Shown here piece by piece: positions 48,372 through 61,300 of a stretch of DNA of 64,000 bases. The number at the start of each line of letters is the position of its first letter. Positions within the stretch are counted from its first letter, which is position 1. This stretch comes from Silene latifolia (taxonomy: Eukaryota; Streptophyta; Magnoliopsida; Caryophyllales; Caryophyllaceae). The stretch spans positions 24,616,152 to 24,680,151 of the forward strand of contig NC_133536.1 of assembly GCF_048544455.1 (NCBI RefSeq), read 5' to 3'. The notes beneath the pieces are model-generated. The model did no database searches and was not told the DNA's origin. It saw nothing but the letters and a program-made list of their open reading frames with translations. The translations under genes were made by a program, and so were the position numbers.

Positions 48372-49486
48372 CGGGTTTTCACTTGTAGATTTGATGATGA
48401 ATTATTGAATTGGCAAAAGTTGACATATATACAAGACCTGAAAATAATTATGATCGATTATGGCTGTAAAATACTTCGATAATTTGCATTCAAATGAAGA
48501 ATGAGGTATTTGGAATGATTGTAGTTAAGTTTATTGCATTATTAGTTTACATTAGTATGAGTACAACGATTTTGTTATGTATACATTGCCAAATTATATA
48601 TACATTGATTTCTCATTTATTTGATCAATATTTTGAAATGGACTATCCGTTTATAATGAGACTAATTGTTTTGTAATAATCATTATAAATTTGAATCCCA
48701 TTTAAGAAAAACTTCCGCATTAACACAGTTTATACCATACCACACTTACTTCACTACTTGTATTCTCAACTCTTAGTCTCATCGACACTTCCACCACATT
48801 TTCAAATTTTGAGAAAATATGGACCGTATCACTGTAAGAGTCGCTACTCAAAGATTCTAAGTCTCTAAGAGCAGATTAGATTCTTTATCATATTCTCGTT
48901 TCTCTTCTTATGTTTCATTACTTTTATGTTATGACAATTTGCATAGTAAGTGTGATTACGCAATTTTGGCGTGTCTGAGCGTCGTGGGCCACATTCTTTA
49001 TATTATTCTCGTGTTTCAATTTATATTTTATTACCTTATATTATTACTCATTTGCCCCAAACCGGTTCGTAACTAAATGAGTCATTTATTTTGTCAAATA
49101 AAAATTCTTGGATGGATCCAATTTGGGACGTTTGTGCTTTGTTTTAATATTCTAATAATCAAAAATTAAAAAAAAAAGTCTTACAATATGAAACTTTAAA
49201 TATTAAAAACGTCAAATAAAAATTATTGGATATATCTACACTAGCTTATACCCTAAGCCCTAATGAATAACATACACATATTATATATAAAAATATAAAA
49301 ATATAAAAATATAATAATATACTCCATAACTAACTACTCCGTATATAATTAACATAATAAATTAATAATTTCTTGTCTTAAATAGATTTTGTTTAATAAC
49401 TAACACCTCCGTAACTAACTAGAAACCTACTTCATCCCTAATTACCAGTTCGACGAACTCTAGTAAAAAAAAGTTCCACCACCACC
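48372..49486. other. NAC intergenic region
   Basis: No gene is seen. GTCAAATAAAAATT(C/A)TTGGAT occurs twice (near 49096 and 49208). The last 250 bp, with the blocks AACTAACTACTCCGTA and ATAATTAACATAAT, resemble the DNA upstream of NAC copy 1. Confidence 0.6.
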
Positions 49487-51447
49487 ATGGATTCGGCGAA
49501 TTCTAATTCCGTCTCATACAAGACTCATAAAATACCACCTAGTTACGTATTCAAGCCGAACGAAGACATAATATATTCATACTTCATCCCTACAAGAATT
49601 TTGTCTAGGAAACCCGTGCTCGGAGTTGAAGAAATCGACATTTACGGTGACAAATCACCCGATGCCCTGTTCGGGAAACGTGACGACCCAAGTAAACACA
49701 TTTACTTATTTACAAGACTAAAGAAAGAGAAGGAGACCCTGAAGAGTTTATGGATTCAAGTACCTAAGAGGGGGAGGGGGTAAATTAGGTACTATTTTAA
49801 AAATTTCAACTTGAACTTTATTGGATTAAAGTAAGTTGCTTGATGATGTGGAATATAAGTGAATACATCGATTAATATTGAAGGATTAAACGAGTATTAA
49901 AAGGTGTGTACTTGCTAAAGCCTGAAGATAACAATGGTCCTGACTGTTGCTATTTGTCTTAGCGTATGGAGTACAAGCTACAGAAGGAATGTGACAGTAT
50001 GGAGAACTGTTACTCAAGAGTGAAGCAAATAACAAAACTAAACAATATAAAAGCAGCGGAATAAAAGCAAGTGAAGATCAAACAAGAGATTTTTGAATTG
50101 GTTCAGCAAAAACTCAAGTGCCTACGTCCAATCTACTTTTTATTAATTAATTTTAGTGATCTACTCTGACTACTAAAAAACCCGTACAATAAAAAGAACT
50201 CGCAACCTACTCCGGTTGCCACACAAGTTCAAGGACTACTCCGTCCTAGAACAAAACAACTCGCAACCTACTCCGGTTGCCAAAGAGTCAAAGGACTACT
50301 CCGTCCTAAAACTCTACACTCTAACTTAGAACGTTTATGGATCAAGTTTCCACGGACTGATTCTTAACAAGAATTGATATGGACAACTTACAAGATCAAA
50401 CGGTTCATAAGTGAGAGAGTTTAATACTTAAAGCAATAGTGGTTATGATTGTAACACTTGAAGACTTTTGAAAGCTTTGCAAAATAATACAATGGTTTTA
50501 AACTTTGAAAATAATTTTGCAAACTTAAATAAATTCTCAGAAAAAAGTTTTAAGGAAAAATGAGAAAAGACACTCCTTATATAGAGAGGGTAAGCAAGAT
50601 AGATGAGCTAGGGTTTTGAAGGTCAAAGGTCTTCACATGTGATGAAGACTAACTCTTTCCCAAACTTGCACAAAAGAGAGCACTCTTTCAAGAAGCAAAA
50701 GAAGAAAAGAAGGTTTGTAATTATCCAAAATAAGCATTTGAAACAAAGAGTGGAAAACAAGTCATAACATGACAAGCTTGTACAAAAATGGCATAAAGCA
50801 AACTTTGTTTTATAAAAGACCAAGGAAACAAATTGGCACAAAGAAGGAAACAATTTGAATTGATAATTAACTAAACCTTTTTTTCTACAAACCCAACTCT
50901 TTAAAAGGAGATCTGAAATTCATCATTTAAATCCGAGCCATTTAAAAAGATAAAAAAAAATTCGAATTGAGTTTCAAATGTTACGGACCATGGTAACAAT
51001 CCAGGCTATTGTTACTTGTAAGAGTAACAATAGCCTTGACTGTTGTTATTGCTTTTAAATACTCTACTCCCTAACTTGTACATTAGATGACACAAATGAC
51101 TCTAAACTTTGGGTGATCAACAATTCAACACATCTTAATCCAAGCTTGATTTGTTCATAAAACCTGAAAAGGTAAACTAAGAGAACACGTGTTAAATGGG
51201 CATGTTATCATCAATCAAAGGAACCCAGCATACCCATAACCGAGTTAAATGTAGCGCCGGAGACGGTTCTTGGAAATGGAGGAAGCCTACAGTTGTTGTT
51301 CGAGAGATTAATTGCAAGGAGATTAAAATTGGTACGAAGAGGCCGTTTACGTACAATGGTGGAAAACAAGAGTGGATCATGTACGAATATTGTATTGAAG
51401 ATGATTTTCTTAATTATTTGATTAATCGACGTACTTCTCATCCCAAT
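49487..51447 (+). pseudogene. NAC-domain gene copy 2, split by an insertion, last exon missing
   Basis: The start ATG at 49487 opens MDSANSNSVSYKTHKIPPSY, parallel to copy 1, through NAC subdomains A-C up to FTRLKKEKET (49738). Coding sequence resumes at about 51230 (HTHNRVKCSAGDGSWKWRKP; GGKQEWIMYEYCIED) and ends at AAT/GTAAGT (51447), the same splice point as copy 1. The 1.49 kb between is an inserted element. No exon 2 is found before the Helitron at 52156, so the C-terminal exon is either displaced beyond the window or lost. Read through, the product stops a few residues into the insertion. It would have been a NAC transcription factor paralogous to 38800-48371. Confidence 0.8.
49740..51230. 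mobile_element. Solo-LTR-like insertion in NAC copy 2 (Copia SIRE-like)
   Basis: The insert runs from TGAAGAGTTTATGG to AACCCAGCA, so it has TG...CA ends. Near its start is the string CCTAAGAGGGGGAGGGGG followed by TAAATTAGGTAC, reminiscent of Copia SIRE/Maximus-type LTRs. It contains a repeated block CGCAACCTACTCCGGTTGCC (50201-50220 and 50263-50282). It encodes no protein. Flanking bases GACCC and TACCC are a possible decayed target duplication. It looks like an LTR left after recombination; the family call is tentative. Confidence 0.55.
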
Positions 51448-52155
51448 GTAAGTTTCTTTGGTGTTTTTAATTTGGTTCTTGATTACTCTCTACGTCCCAA
51501 TTATTTGTTTACGTTTAAAGGTAAGGAAATGATTGAGACAAAGGATGTTGGATTATGCTCCAAAATTTGTTAAGTTAGTTCATTTACTAGTAAAACGTCT
51601 CCATATGACTTCACTCTCCTCTCATTTTTAGTCTATCAAGGGAATACACATGTTTACGTTTGATTTTGGAGTTTTCTTTCTTACGTTCTTTGATTTGTTC
51701 ATGTATGTTGGCAATGGTGGAAATGGTTTAGTTCCTCTAATCTTGGTGTTTGAAGAATTTTCGAAGTTATTATTATATTGATTTATTATTTATTATTATT
51801 AATTACTAGTTCTTTATCAAATTTAGCTCACTAATACTTTTTATTTAATTTTCTTGATTCTTGAATTGGTTTGTTGAATATAACCTACGAGTATATATTG
51901 TTGTTATCATGGATTTTTTAAATTTTTTCTTGTAGCATAAATCACAATTTCTTGTAGTAGGTTGTATAATAATTACATTAAATTGACAAATTGCATCATT
52001 TTTCGTATGATAATTAACAATATTGTACGTAATACATTAATCATATATTGTTGCATAATGGTCTAAGAATGTATAATATTAGTTTAGTCTTGGACCGTAT
52101 TATTTTATAAATTACTTTTTCCGTCTCATCATTTGTTTATTACCTTTTATAATCA
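51448..52155. other. NAC copy 2 intron remnant
   Basis: The stretch aligns piecewise with the intron of NAC copy 1: CTAATCTTGGTGTTTGAA (about 51738) matches 39458, and AAATTTAGCTCA (about 51819) matches 47680. It has only a short TTATTA run where copy 1 has its long (ATT)n and retroelement. It ends at the Helitron terminus. Confidence 0.7.
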
Positions 52156-52187
52156 CTAGTGTTAAACCCGTGCAAAAAATGCACGGG
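52156..52187 (-). other. Helitron 3' terminus
   Basis: On the - strand CCCGTGCATTTTTTGCACGG forms a hairpin. TTTAACA and CTAG follow, and the next base is T. This matches the Helitron rule of a hairpin shortly before a CTRR end, inserted between A and T. Its orientation agrees with the helicase and Rep reading direction. Confidence 0.8.
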
Positions 52188-52292
52188 ACATATATGTTAT
52201 TACGATTGTTACTACGCTAATCACTACCATACGATACAAATTATCCAACAAATGTATAAGTAATATGAACTTTACAAATACTCAAAAATTTC

Positions 52293-54185
52293 TTAGTAAA
52301 CTACGTTGGTTGCAATATTCGATGTACGCTTGTTACTGTCGCAGATTAATAGTTTAAGGCCTTGTTTGTTTGTAACCCTCGAGATCACGACATAAAGTTG
52401 TCCATGACTGAAGACCGGTCTTGGAAGATAAATGCTCAGTTGAGATAAGGGTTGGCCCTGGCTTTTGTTTATTGTCATGGCAAAACAAACAACAATGGGA
52501 AATTGTCTTCTATTGAACCAGACTGGAAATTTACGGGAATCTGAAAGAGTGAGTGTAATGCGGGCAATGTGCACTCTATCGCCTTTATGACTACCAGTCA
52601 AAATTGTACAGCTAATTACGCGTCTCCCTAAATCTGTCACTATTAATCTGGTACCATTGCACAACCCACGCGATTGATCAATATTTCTAAGGAGCATAAC
52701 CATAGCACCGACTTTCAATCCTAATTCAAGGTTAGGGAGGTCAGAACATTTAATATTGTTCAAGAATTCTGTAGAGTAAAGGTCAGGCTCGGCCATAGTT
52801 CTATCATGTCTACTAACCTCATCAGAGTTTAAGTAAATTCTCTCTTGCTCATGGATAAGAGATAACACATAATCATTTACATCTTCAACTATTTCGTGAG
52901 TTGGTGCAAGAATTGCCCTTTATTGAAGATAATTTGGATCCCATAACCGGTTTTGAAGATCAGGATAAGCGATATCTACTAAGGAGGCAATGGGATCAAT
53001 CACGTGTTGAATAAGTAAATCGTCGAGGAACTCTATGTCAACCTCGACATCACCATTATTTGGATCCCCGACCATTCCATCTCCAATTTTCAGAATCCAG
53101 TCCGAGAATTTCCTTATCTCATCTACATTAGTTTCTTCACTTCCGGCTTGTAAGCGCATATTTTTAGTCAATGTAAGCACCTGAAATTTAAGACATACAC
53201 ATCTTAAAACAGTGAAAGAAAATATAAATTAATTGAATAGCGTTTTAGTACCCTTTTGAAAACTAAGTTTTGAACATACCTTACATGAACTCCACAAATA
53301 CGACGAACAAAGAGAAGCATGCACAACATCAGCTCTACTCTCTTTGAAAACAACCGGTAATGTTTGGCGAAAATCACCACCAAAAACTACCACTTTCCCG
53401 CCAAATGGTAGTGTTGCATTACGCGTATCTTCAACACGCATGACGTCTTTCAAACTTCTATCAACAGCCTCGAAACCATGTTTATGAGTCATCGGCGCTT
53501 CGTCCCATATAATGAGCTTCGCTCTGATCAGCAATTCAGCTAAATCACTACCAGGTTTAATTCTGGGGTAAGTGGAGTTCTCAGTGAGATTGATTGGAAT
53601 GCCAAGTCTCGCGTGCGCTGTTCTACCACCAGGTATCAACGTTGCTGCAATTCCGCTAGATGCAACAGGCGAAACAATTTCACCCTTGCTTCTGAGGGCA
53701 GCACATAAAGTTTGCCAGATGAATGTTTTACCAGTCCCCCCATAGCCATACACAAAAAAACACCCCTCCTTGATCAGATGCAATAGCTTCCATAATTTCA
53801 TTATAGATCGTCGTCTGCTCATCAGTCATTGAAGATAGTTGAGACGCGTGTTCTGCCTACAGCGATTCTTTGTCATAAGACAACTCATCTATAACCATCG
53901 TGTTCGCGTGATGTGTTGTTGACGATGTATCGAGTAGGAGAATCCCTTCAAATCTTTCTAAACTACTCCCATTTAATTGGAGTGATGCTTCTATGTCGAT
54001 CAAAGCATAATTTTTCAATTCCTCATCAGTTAGTTCTAAACCTATAATGATGTTTGCAGTGTCATCATAACGTATTGATAACTATTATATGTGCAAAGAA
54101 TATATATTAGATGAACTAAATACAAAGCAATATATTAAAGTAGTACCTCGGTTTTGAAGAATATTACGTTGCCTGTTAAGGATAT
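52293..54185 (-). pseudogene. PIF1-like helicase part of the Helitron protein
   Basis: Helicase motifs appear in order on the - strand: Walker A GYGGTGKT, Walker [46 protein letters not shown], and the terminal [10 protein letters not shown] with [10 protein letters not shown]. An intron of about 90 bp (donor AAG/GTATGT near 53277, acceptor CAG near 53187) lies before VLTLTKNMRL. Another donor (GAG/GTACTA) lies near 54146. Damage: a TAA at 52920-52922 before RAILAPT, an in-frame TAG before AEHASQLSSM near 53855, and an extra T in the T run before Walker A (about 53753-53760). Normally this is the C-terminal half of one Rep-helicase protein. Confidence 0.85.
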
Positions 54186-55596
54186 TGTAACACCCCCATA
54201 CTCCAAGTGCCTTACCAGGACCACTCAGGTATAAAGATGCTACCATCTCGGTTGTCCGAGGCAATGATAATCATAAGACAATAACGAAACAACATTTAAA
54301 TAGTATAACTTTAGTGAAAGGTTACAATCCAAAACCAAATACCAAAATACGGTTACATGTTCTCAAAACCAACTGTCTACTCAACTAAATGAAATGTTTA
54401 ATGAACTACTCGAGCTACGATGAAGACTCTATCATATGAAAGTGGCACATCCCAGCTATCCCATGTAACTCGACTCATACCTGCTCAACAACTCGCTCAC
54501 CATCCCGAATGGATCACCACATTTTAAAATAATAAACGGGTCGATACTAATCACACAATTTATATAATCCAACAACACAAGAAAAACAAACGACTCAATC
54601 ATCACAGATATCCTCCGAACTCCATTCCCAACTCCACAATACTGACTACACACTAAAGTGTGTAGTCGTGCCAGAGTGCCCATCGCAACAGGTCACTCCA
54701 CGCCGCCAGTGGGAGACCGCATCCTTTTCTACCTAATCCCCGCTCATCTCCATCGAGCGATAAACCCAAAATCCTTAATGTGCACATCCCTTCTATGGCG
54801 GGTTCTACAGAAGGCGAATAATGAGCGTGAAGCCACTCCCGCAAGTGACTCCACTCAGCCAGGGACGCGCCCCGAAGAACACAGACAGATACAATCAATC
54901 ACAACTACTATCAACAACCAAATCCAACAATCGTCACAATACGAGTATGATAATATTCAACAATCACAAAACACCAACAACACATTATAGGACTAATACT
55001 GAGTAGGGAAACCCTACCTGGAAAGCAACACAGTCAGACGATCTCAACAGCTGATATAAAAAAGCCTCTTCTACGAATCCTCCTCCTAACATACAATCAT
55101 ATAATTACTACCAATCAAGAAATACAACAAAGCCCCCAAATCCCCAAATTAGGGTTTAACTAACTTTAACGAAATACTATAAAAACAGTACGTAGATCTT
55201 ACCCTCGACGCAAGGATTACAAAGGTATAAAGAAACACGAATTCCGACCTTCCAAGCTCCGGGATTTGCCAACAATGCGATTGATGCGAAGAACGTAGAT
55301 TGTTTTCTCTTTTGAAAGTATTTAGGTTTGTAAAGTGTATTAAGAAAGTGACGGAAGTGATTATATACTAAATCGCATTATTAACAAAACCCGACAAATC
55401 ATCCCCCCGTAAACCGGCTACTCGATCGAGTAGCTGACATACTCGATCGAGTGCCTCCTACTCGATCGAGTATCCAGGTTACTCGATCGATTACCCAACA
55501 GGTCAGAAACTATTTTAAAACGCAACACACCCTTACTCAACAGAGTAAGGCCCACTCGATACAGTACCCAGAGACTCATAAAACCGTAGTATTACA
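54186..55596 (-). repeat. 3' LTR of Tekay B
   Basis: On the - strand it runs from TGTAATACTACGG to GGGGGTGTTACA. It contains four close copies of the ACTCGATCGAGT-type palindrome near 55419-55495. The polypurine tract AAGGAGGGAAGAC lies just inside at 55597-55610. Confidence 0.95.
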
Positions 55597-55830
55597 GTCT
55601 TCCCTCCTTAAAAAGAACTTCGTCACCAAAGTTCAAACCACAACAAAACAAAGACACACACTACTACACTCCCGACTCAACAACCGAAACAAAACTCAAC
55701 ATAAAACATGTTACTAACCCAAACTCAACCCGACTCAACCACAACAAACATACCGACGCAACATAAAAAGGTATACAAAGCTCTTAAAAACTCTTCGCGA
55801 TCATCTCCTACCTCCCTAAAAGAAACAAGG

Positions 55831-58236
55831 TTACGTCCCCGTAACCATACATACCTGATCAAAAAGGAAAGGGTAACGCTCTCTCATGGCCTCCTCTGCC
55901 TCCCATGTAGCTTCCTCAGACTCGTGGTTAGACCAAAGGATCTTAAGCAAAACTGTCTCACCACTCCTAGTCTTCCTAACCTTCCGGTCAAGAATCTGCT
56001 TAGGCACCTCAAGATATGACAAGGACTCATCTAGCTCTAAGCTCTCTGCCTCTAACACATGTGACGGATCACTCACATACTTCCGCAGCTGAGATACATG
56101 AAACACATTATGCACTCTCTCTAACGCAGCTGGTAAAGCCAGACGATATGCAACCTCTCCAACCCGCTCTAAGATCTCATAAGGCCCTATGAACTTCTGA
56201 CTCAGCTTGCCTTTCTTCCCAAATCTCATAACCCCACGCATAGGAGACACTTTCAGAAGAACCTTGTCCCCAACCTGAAACTCTATATCCCGGTGATGTA
56301 GATCTGCATAACTCTTTTGCCTATCCTGAGCTGCTCTCATCCGTTCCCTGATCATCTTAATCTGCCCAACCATCTCATGCACCATCTCTGGTCCTAGAAC
56401 CACTGCTTCAACACTGTCGTCCCAACAAATCGGACTCCTACATCTCCTCCCATATAAGGCCTCGAACGGTGCCATACCAATACTAGTGTGATAGCTGTTA
56501 TTGTAAGAAAACTCTATCAAATCCAACCTCTGTTCCCAGCTACCACCAAAGTCCATCACACAAGCTCGCAACATATCCTCAAGAGTCTTGATCATTCTCT
56601 CAGTCTGACCGTCTGTCGCAGGATGATATGTTGTACTCATCTTCAAAGTTGTTCCCAAAGATTCCTGCAACTCTTTCCAAAACCTTGAGATAAATCTCGC
56701 ATCTCTGTCAGATACTATGTCCTTAGGGACTCCATGTAACTTTAGCACATTCTTCCGATAAGCCATAGCTAATTGTGCCTTAGTCCATGCATCTTTCATT
56801 GGCACAAAGTGAGCTGACTTGGTCAGTCGATCCACTATTACCCATATCATATTGTTACTATGTTGACTCTTTGGCAAACCCACGATAAAATCCATATAAA
56901 TGGATTCCCACCTCCACTCATGTACCTCTAAAGACTGAATCTTACCTTGTGGTCGTCGCTGTTCCCCTTTAACTCTCTGGCATGTCAAACAACGGGCCAC
57001 AAACTCAGTTGTTTCTTTCTTCATCCCAGGCCACCAGAACGTGTTCTTTAAATCCTTGTACAGCTTGTCACCACCTGGATGTACTGAATACGGTGTACAA
57101 TGTGGCTCTGTCATGATTATATTTTTCAGCTCCTCATCATTAGGGACACACCACCTACCATCAAACCTCAAACTACCATCTGTATGAATAGAGAACCGAG
57201 ACACTGTCCCTTTCTCTACTCCAGCTCTCCACTCAACCATATTAGGATCCAACGCCTGTTTACCTCGAATATCATCATAAAGATCAGGCTGCACTGTCAA
57301 ATCTCCCATGGCATCCCCTCTCTGCATCATATGTATCCCAAACCTCCCCACCTCATCTCTCAACCTCATCAAAGATAGAGCTGTACACAAAGAATGTACA
57401 CTCTTCCTACTCAAAGCATCTGCAACAACATTGGCTTTCCCTTCATTGTAGATAATATCCATGTCATAATCGCCAACCAACTCCATCCACCTCCTCTGTC
57501 TCATGTTCAACTCCTTTTGAGTGAAGATGTACTTGAGACTCTTGTGATCCGAAAATACTTTAAAGGTCGCCCCATAAAGGTAATGTCTCCATATCTTGAG
57601 AGCAAACACCACTGCACCCAACTCTAGATCATGTGTAGGATAGTTCTCCTCATAAGGCTTCAATTGCCTAGAAGCATAGGCAATTACTTTACCGTTCTGC
57701 ATCAACACACATCCCAACCCGTTCTTTGAGGCATCTGTATACACCTCAAAGTTCTCGATCCCTTCAGGCAATGCTAAGATAGGAGCTGTGGTCAAACGCT
57801 CCTTTAATGTTTGGAACGACGTCTCACAACTCTCATCCCAACGAAACCTGTTCTCTTTCCTCATCAATGCTGTCATAGGTCTAGCAATCTTGGAGAAATC
57901 TTTCACGAACCGTCTGTAGTATCCAGCTAAACCCAAGAAACTCCTGATCTCGGCAACATTCTTTGGTGCTTCCCACTTTGTCACTGCCTCAATCTTTGTC
58001 GGATCCACAGCTACCCCATCCTTAGAGATCACATGCCCCAGAAAAGCAACTTTCTCTAACCAGAACTCGCACTTGGACAGCTTAGCATATAACTCATGCT
58101 CCCTCAAAGTCTGCAACACAATCCTCAGATGCTCTTCATGCTCCTCCTTAGTCTTGGAGTAGACTAAGATGTCATCGATAAACACCACCACAAACTTGTC
58201 CAAAAACTGTCTGAAAATTCTGTTCATCAAGTCCAT
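55831..58236 (-). pseudogene. RT, RNase H, integrase and chromodomain of Tekay B (fossil)
   Basis: An 801-codon frame begins in RT with the catalytic box FIDDILVYS. It continues through RNase H ([26 protein letters not shown]) and the integrase zinc finger ([28 protein letters not shown]). The integrase core ([30 protein letters not shown]), the GPY/F module ([20 protein letters not shown]) and a C-terminal chromodomain ([37 protein letters not shown]) follow. It is the longest open retroelement frame in the window, but only part of a broken polyprotein. Confidence 0.9.
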
Positions 58237-59279
58237 AACACAGCCGGTGCATTAGATAACCCAAACGGCATCACCACATACTCATAATGGCCATACCTCG
58301 ATGTGAAAACTGTCGTTGGTATATCCACCTCTCTAATCTTCACCTGATGGTACCCCGACCTCAAATCAATCTTGGAAAAGACTGATGCACCACTCAACTG
58401 ATCAAACAGGTCATCTATCCTTGGCAAAGGATACTTGTTCTTCACCGTCACTCGGTTCAGCTCCTTATAGTCTATGCACAACCTCAAACTCCCATCTTTC
58501 TTCTTCACAAAAAGAACTGATACTCCCCACGGTGATACACTGGGTCTAATGTATCCCTTCTCTATCAGATCATCTAACTGTTGCCTGAGCTCCTCCATCT
58601 CTTTAGGACCCATCCGGTACGGTGCCTTAGAGATTGGCCCCGTCCCCGGTTTCAACTCAACCGTGAAATCTATCTCCCTCTTCGGTGGCAACCCCGGAAT
58701 CTCATCTGGAAAAACATCTGCAAACTCACCCACCACTGGTATCTGATCAACTGTCGGACTCTCTATCCGGTCATCTCTCACATGGCACAAGATCAAAGGG
58801 CATCCCTTCCTCAGATAAGACTTCAAGGTCACAGCTGCAATCAACTTAACTTTGGGTTTGACCACAAACCCACGATTAGACACACTAACGCCCTTAGGAC
58901 CTCTCAAAGACACTTTCTTTTGATGACAGTCTATCTTAGCTTTATACTTTCCCAACCAATCCATCCCGACTATCATCTCAAAGCCATCAAAAGGAAACTC
59001 TAACAAGTCTACAGGTAGCTCTACTTGCCCAACTAACATAGATACATCCCTATACAACCTCCCACATGATACAGACTCACCCGAAGGTATAAAAACTTTC
59101 TCACTTACAGACTCATATACCCTCAAACCCAACTGTTTAACATGACTCGAAGATACAAACGACTGAGACGCCCCCGAATCAAACAAAACAAAGGTATGAA
59201 TACCGTTAACAAGAAAAGTACCAGTGATAACATGTGCATCATCCTCACCGCTTTCTTGTCCATCATGAACACTTTCCAT
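58227..59279 (-). pseudogene. Protease and N-terminal RT of Tekay B (fossil)
   Basis: The frame opens with the aspartic protease ([20 protein letters not shown]), then the linker [18 protein letters not shown]. The RT fingers and palm follow ([40 protein letters not shown]). In the living element it would be one polyprotein with the following frame. Confidence 0.88.
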
Positions 59280-59539
59280 CGGTCTTCTCGTCCACCTCCA
59301 TGGACAAGATCTTGGTGATGTGGTCGGTTTAGCACCCGACCCCTGATTGTTGTTGTTGTTCGTAGCTGGTTTCTGATAGGAATTACTGCCATTGTGGTTA
59401 CCTCCACCCTGGTAGCTCTGACCTCTCCGGTTAGACCATGACCCAGACGGTCTATTGCTCGCATAACTCTGTGCCGGCCCCTGAGAATAGCTCCCCTGAG
59501 CCGATCTCTGAAAAGTTCCAGGTAAACTCGTACACTCAT

Positions 59540-60425
59540 GTCTCTTGTGGCCTACACCGCCACAGCCATATCAGGTCATCCCCCAACTACCACTACCACT
59601 CATACGGCCACGCCCAAAGGAAGCCCCAGCACTGAACCCTGACCCAGAAGAAAACGCTCTAGCCTGATTGTGGTTGCCTTTCTTGTGACTAGATTGGCCA
59701 CCACCTTCACTCTCAGCCTTTCTCTTCTCAACTACTCTCTCCTGAGCCATCTCCACCAACCTCTCAGCTCTCCCAGCCCTCTCATAAGCTTCCTTAACAT
59801 CGATAAGGACTCCCACGGGTAACTTATCCATGATCTTAGGGGTCAACCCCCTCTCAAATATCAGCGCTAGGTTCTCCTCACTCAAACCCATGTCATCAGC
59901 ATACCTAGACTTCTCATTAAACTGCTTGTAGTACTCAGCCACTGACATATCAGATGTCATCCTAAACCCATCAAACTCCTCCCTCAGCTTACTCCTCACA
60001 TGCTCAGGTACAAACTCTTTCCTCATAGCCCTCCGAAACTCTTCCCAAGGTATAGCAGGTAAGCCCTGCTTCGTATACATCTCCCTAGCACTCACCTTCA
60101 CCTTATCCCACCATTCACCAGCTGCTTCCCTCAAGTAGAACGCAGCTTGTTCCACTCTCATCTCATCAGGACAGTGTACCAGGTCTAGTATGTTCTCCAT
60201 CTCACGATGCCAGTTGTCAAGAAGATTAGGCTCCCCGGTCCCTTTGTACTATTTTGGGTTAAACCTTGCTATATAAAGGCTGATCTTAGAGTGATCAACC
60301 TCCTTATCCTTTCCCACTCTCTTTAGGGCCTCAGTAAGAGCATCCTGATGCTCCAACATCTTAACGACATCATCGATGTTCATGCTCTCAGCTCTCGCAT
60401 ACAAAGCGTTTCTCTTGGGCGGCAT
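59540..60425 (-). pseudogene. Gag of Tekay B (fossil)
   Basis: Near 60425 an ATG opens MPPKRNALYARAESMNIDDV. The retrotransposon gag core lies at 60200-59571 (EQAAFYLREAAGEWWDKVKV; AEYYKQFNEKSRYADDMGLS) with a Gly/Ser-rich tail, and a zinc-knuckle string ([11 protein letters not shown]) lies at about 59538-59570. Gag builds the particle and packages RNA. It is fossil. Confidence 0.82.
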
Positions 60426-60507
60426 CTTGAAACTATATAAGAAAGGGTAGATATAAACATACGCACTATAACCCCAAAACACGAAAACAGACTGCCCAGA
60501 ACACACT

Positions 60508-60806
60508 CGATCGAGTGCCTAAACCTACTCGATCGAGTATAGGATACTCGATCGAGTGCCCACCATACTCGATCGAGTGCCCCGATATCAGACCCCATAC
60601 AGACCTTCTGATCTCAAACATACTCGACCGAGTAGCACAGCCACTCGATCGAGTGACCCCCTACTCGATCGAGTGCCCTATGTACTCGATCGAGTGCCCA
60701 AAAACACGATTCTGGTTATAAAAACGTCAAATACCCACTCGATCGAGTCAGACCCACTCGACCGAGTACCTCACCTACTCAATCAAGTGCCCCTACTCGA
60801 TCGAGT
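60508..60806. repeat. Cluster of ACTCGATCGAGT palindromes in the Tekay B leader
   Basis: About twelve copies of the 10-12 bp palindrome (core CTCGATCGAG, a few with CTCGACCGAG or CTCAATCAAG) lie at irregular 15-45 bp spacing between the primer site and gag. The same motif recurs in this element's LTRs and in the LTR of Tekay A. Confidence 0.9.
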
Positions 60807-61285
60807 CATGCTGACTCGTATATACTACCCGCATGCCAACTCTCATATCCCAACATACTATACAACTTTATAAACTCAACATTATAATATAGCTAAATAT
60901 GCAATTCTACACAACTCCTCATATGATCAAAAATTGTACTACTTCATGTTATCAAATGCCACATAATAAACAACCATCATGCTTCTTATACGAACAACAT
61001 ACATATATGTACTTCACTAACTTTTCAATTACCACATCAATCTTCTACTCCCAACATCCATCAATTCACAACATATATCGTCACATTCTCATACAAGCTA
61101 ACAAACACCACATACGACCTTGACATATACCCCCTCATGTGACCGGTTCAAAATTGTAGGGCGAGTTCGCGACTTTAGGACGTCTCCCAAGTTTTTGCAT
61201 TAGCTCCTACAACCTTTACCCCGGGTTCATTTTAATTGACTCCCTATATTCATTAGATTCAATGTTTACAGGTTTCAGGATCTTC

Positions 61286-61297
61286 GCTCTGATACCA
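61286..61297 (-). other. Primer binding site, tRNA-iMet type
   Basis: On the - strand TGGTATCAGAGC follows the 5' LTR after three bases. It is complementary to the 3' end of plant initiator tRNA-Met, the commonest primer in plant LTR elements. Confidence 0.92.
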
Positions 61298-61300
61298 TTT

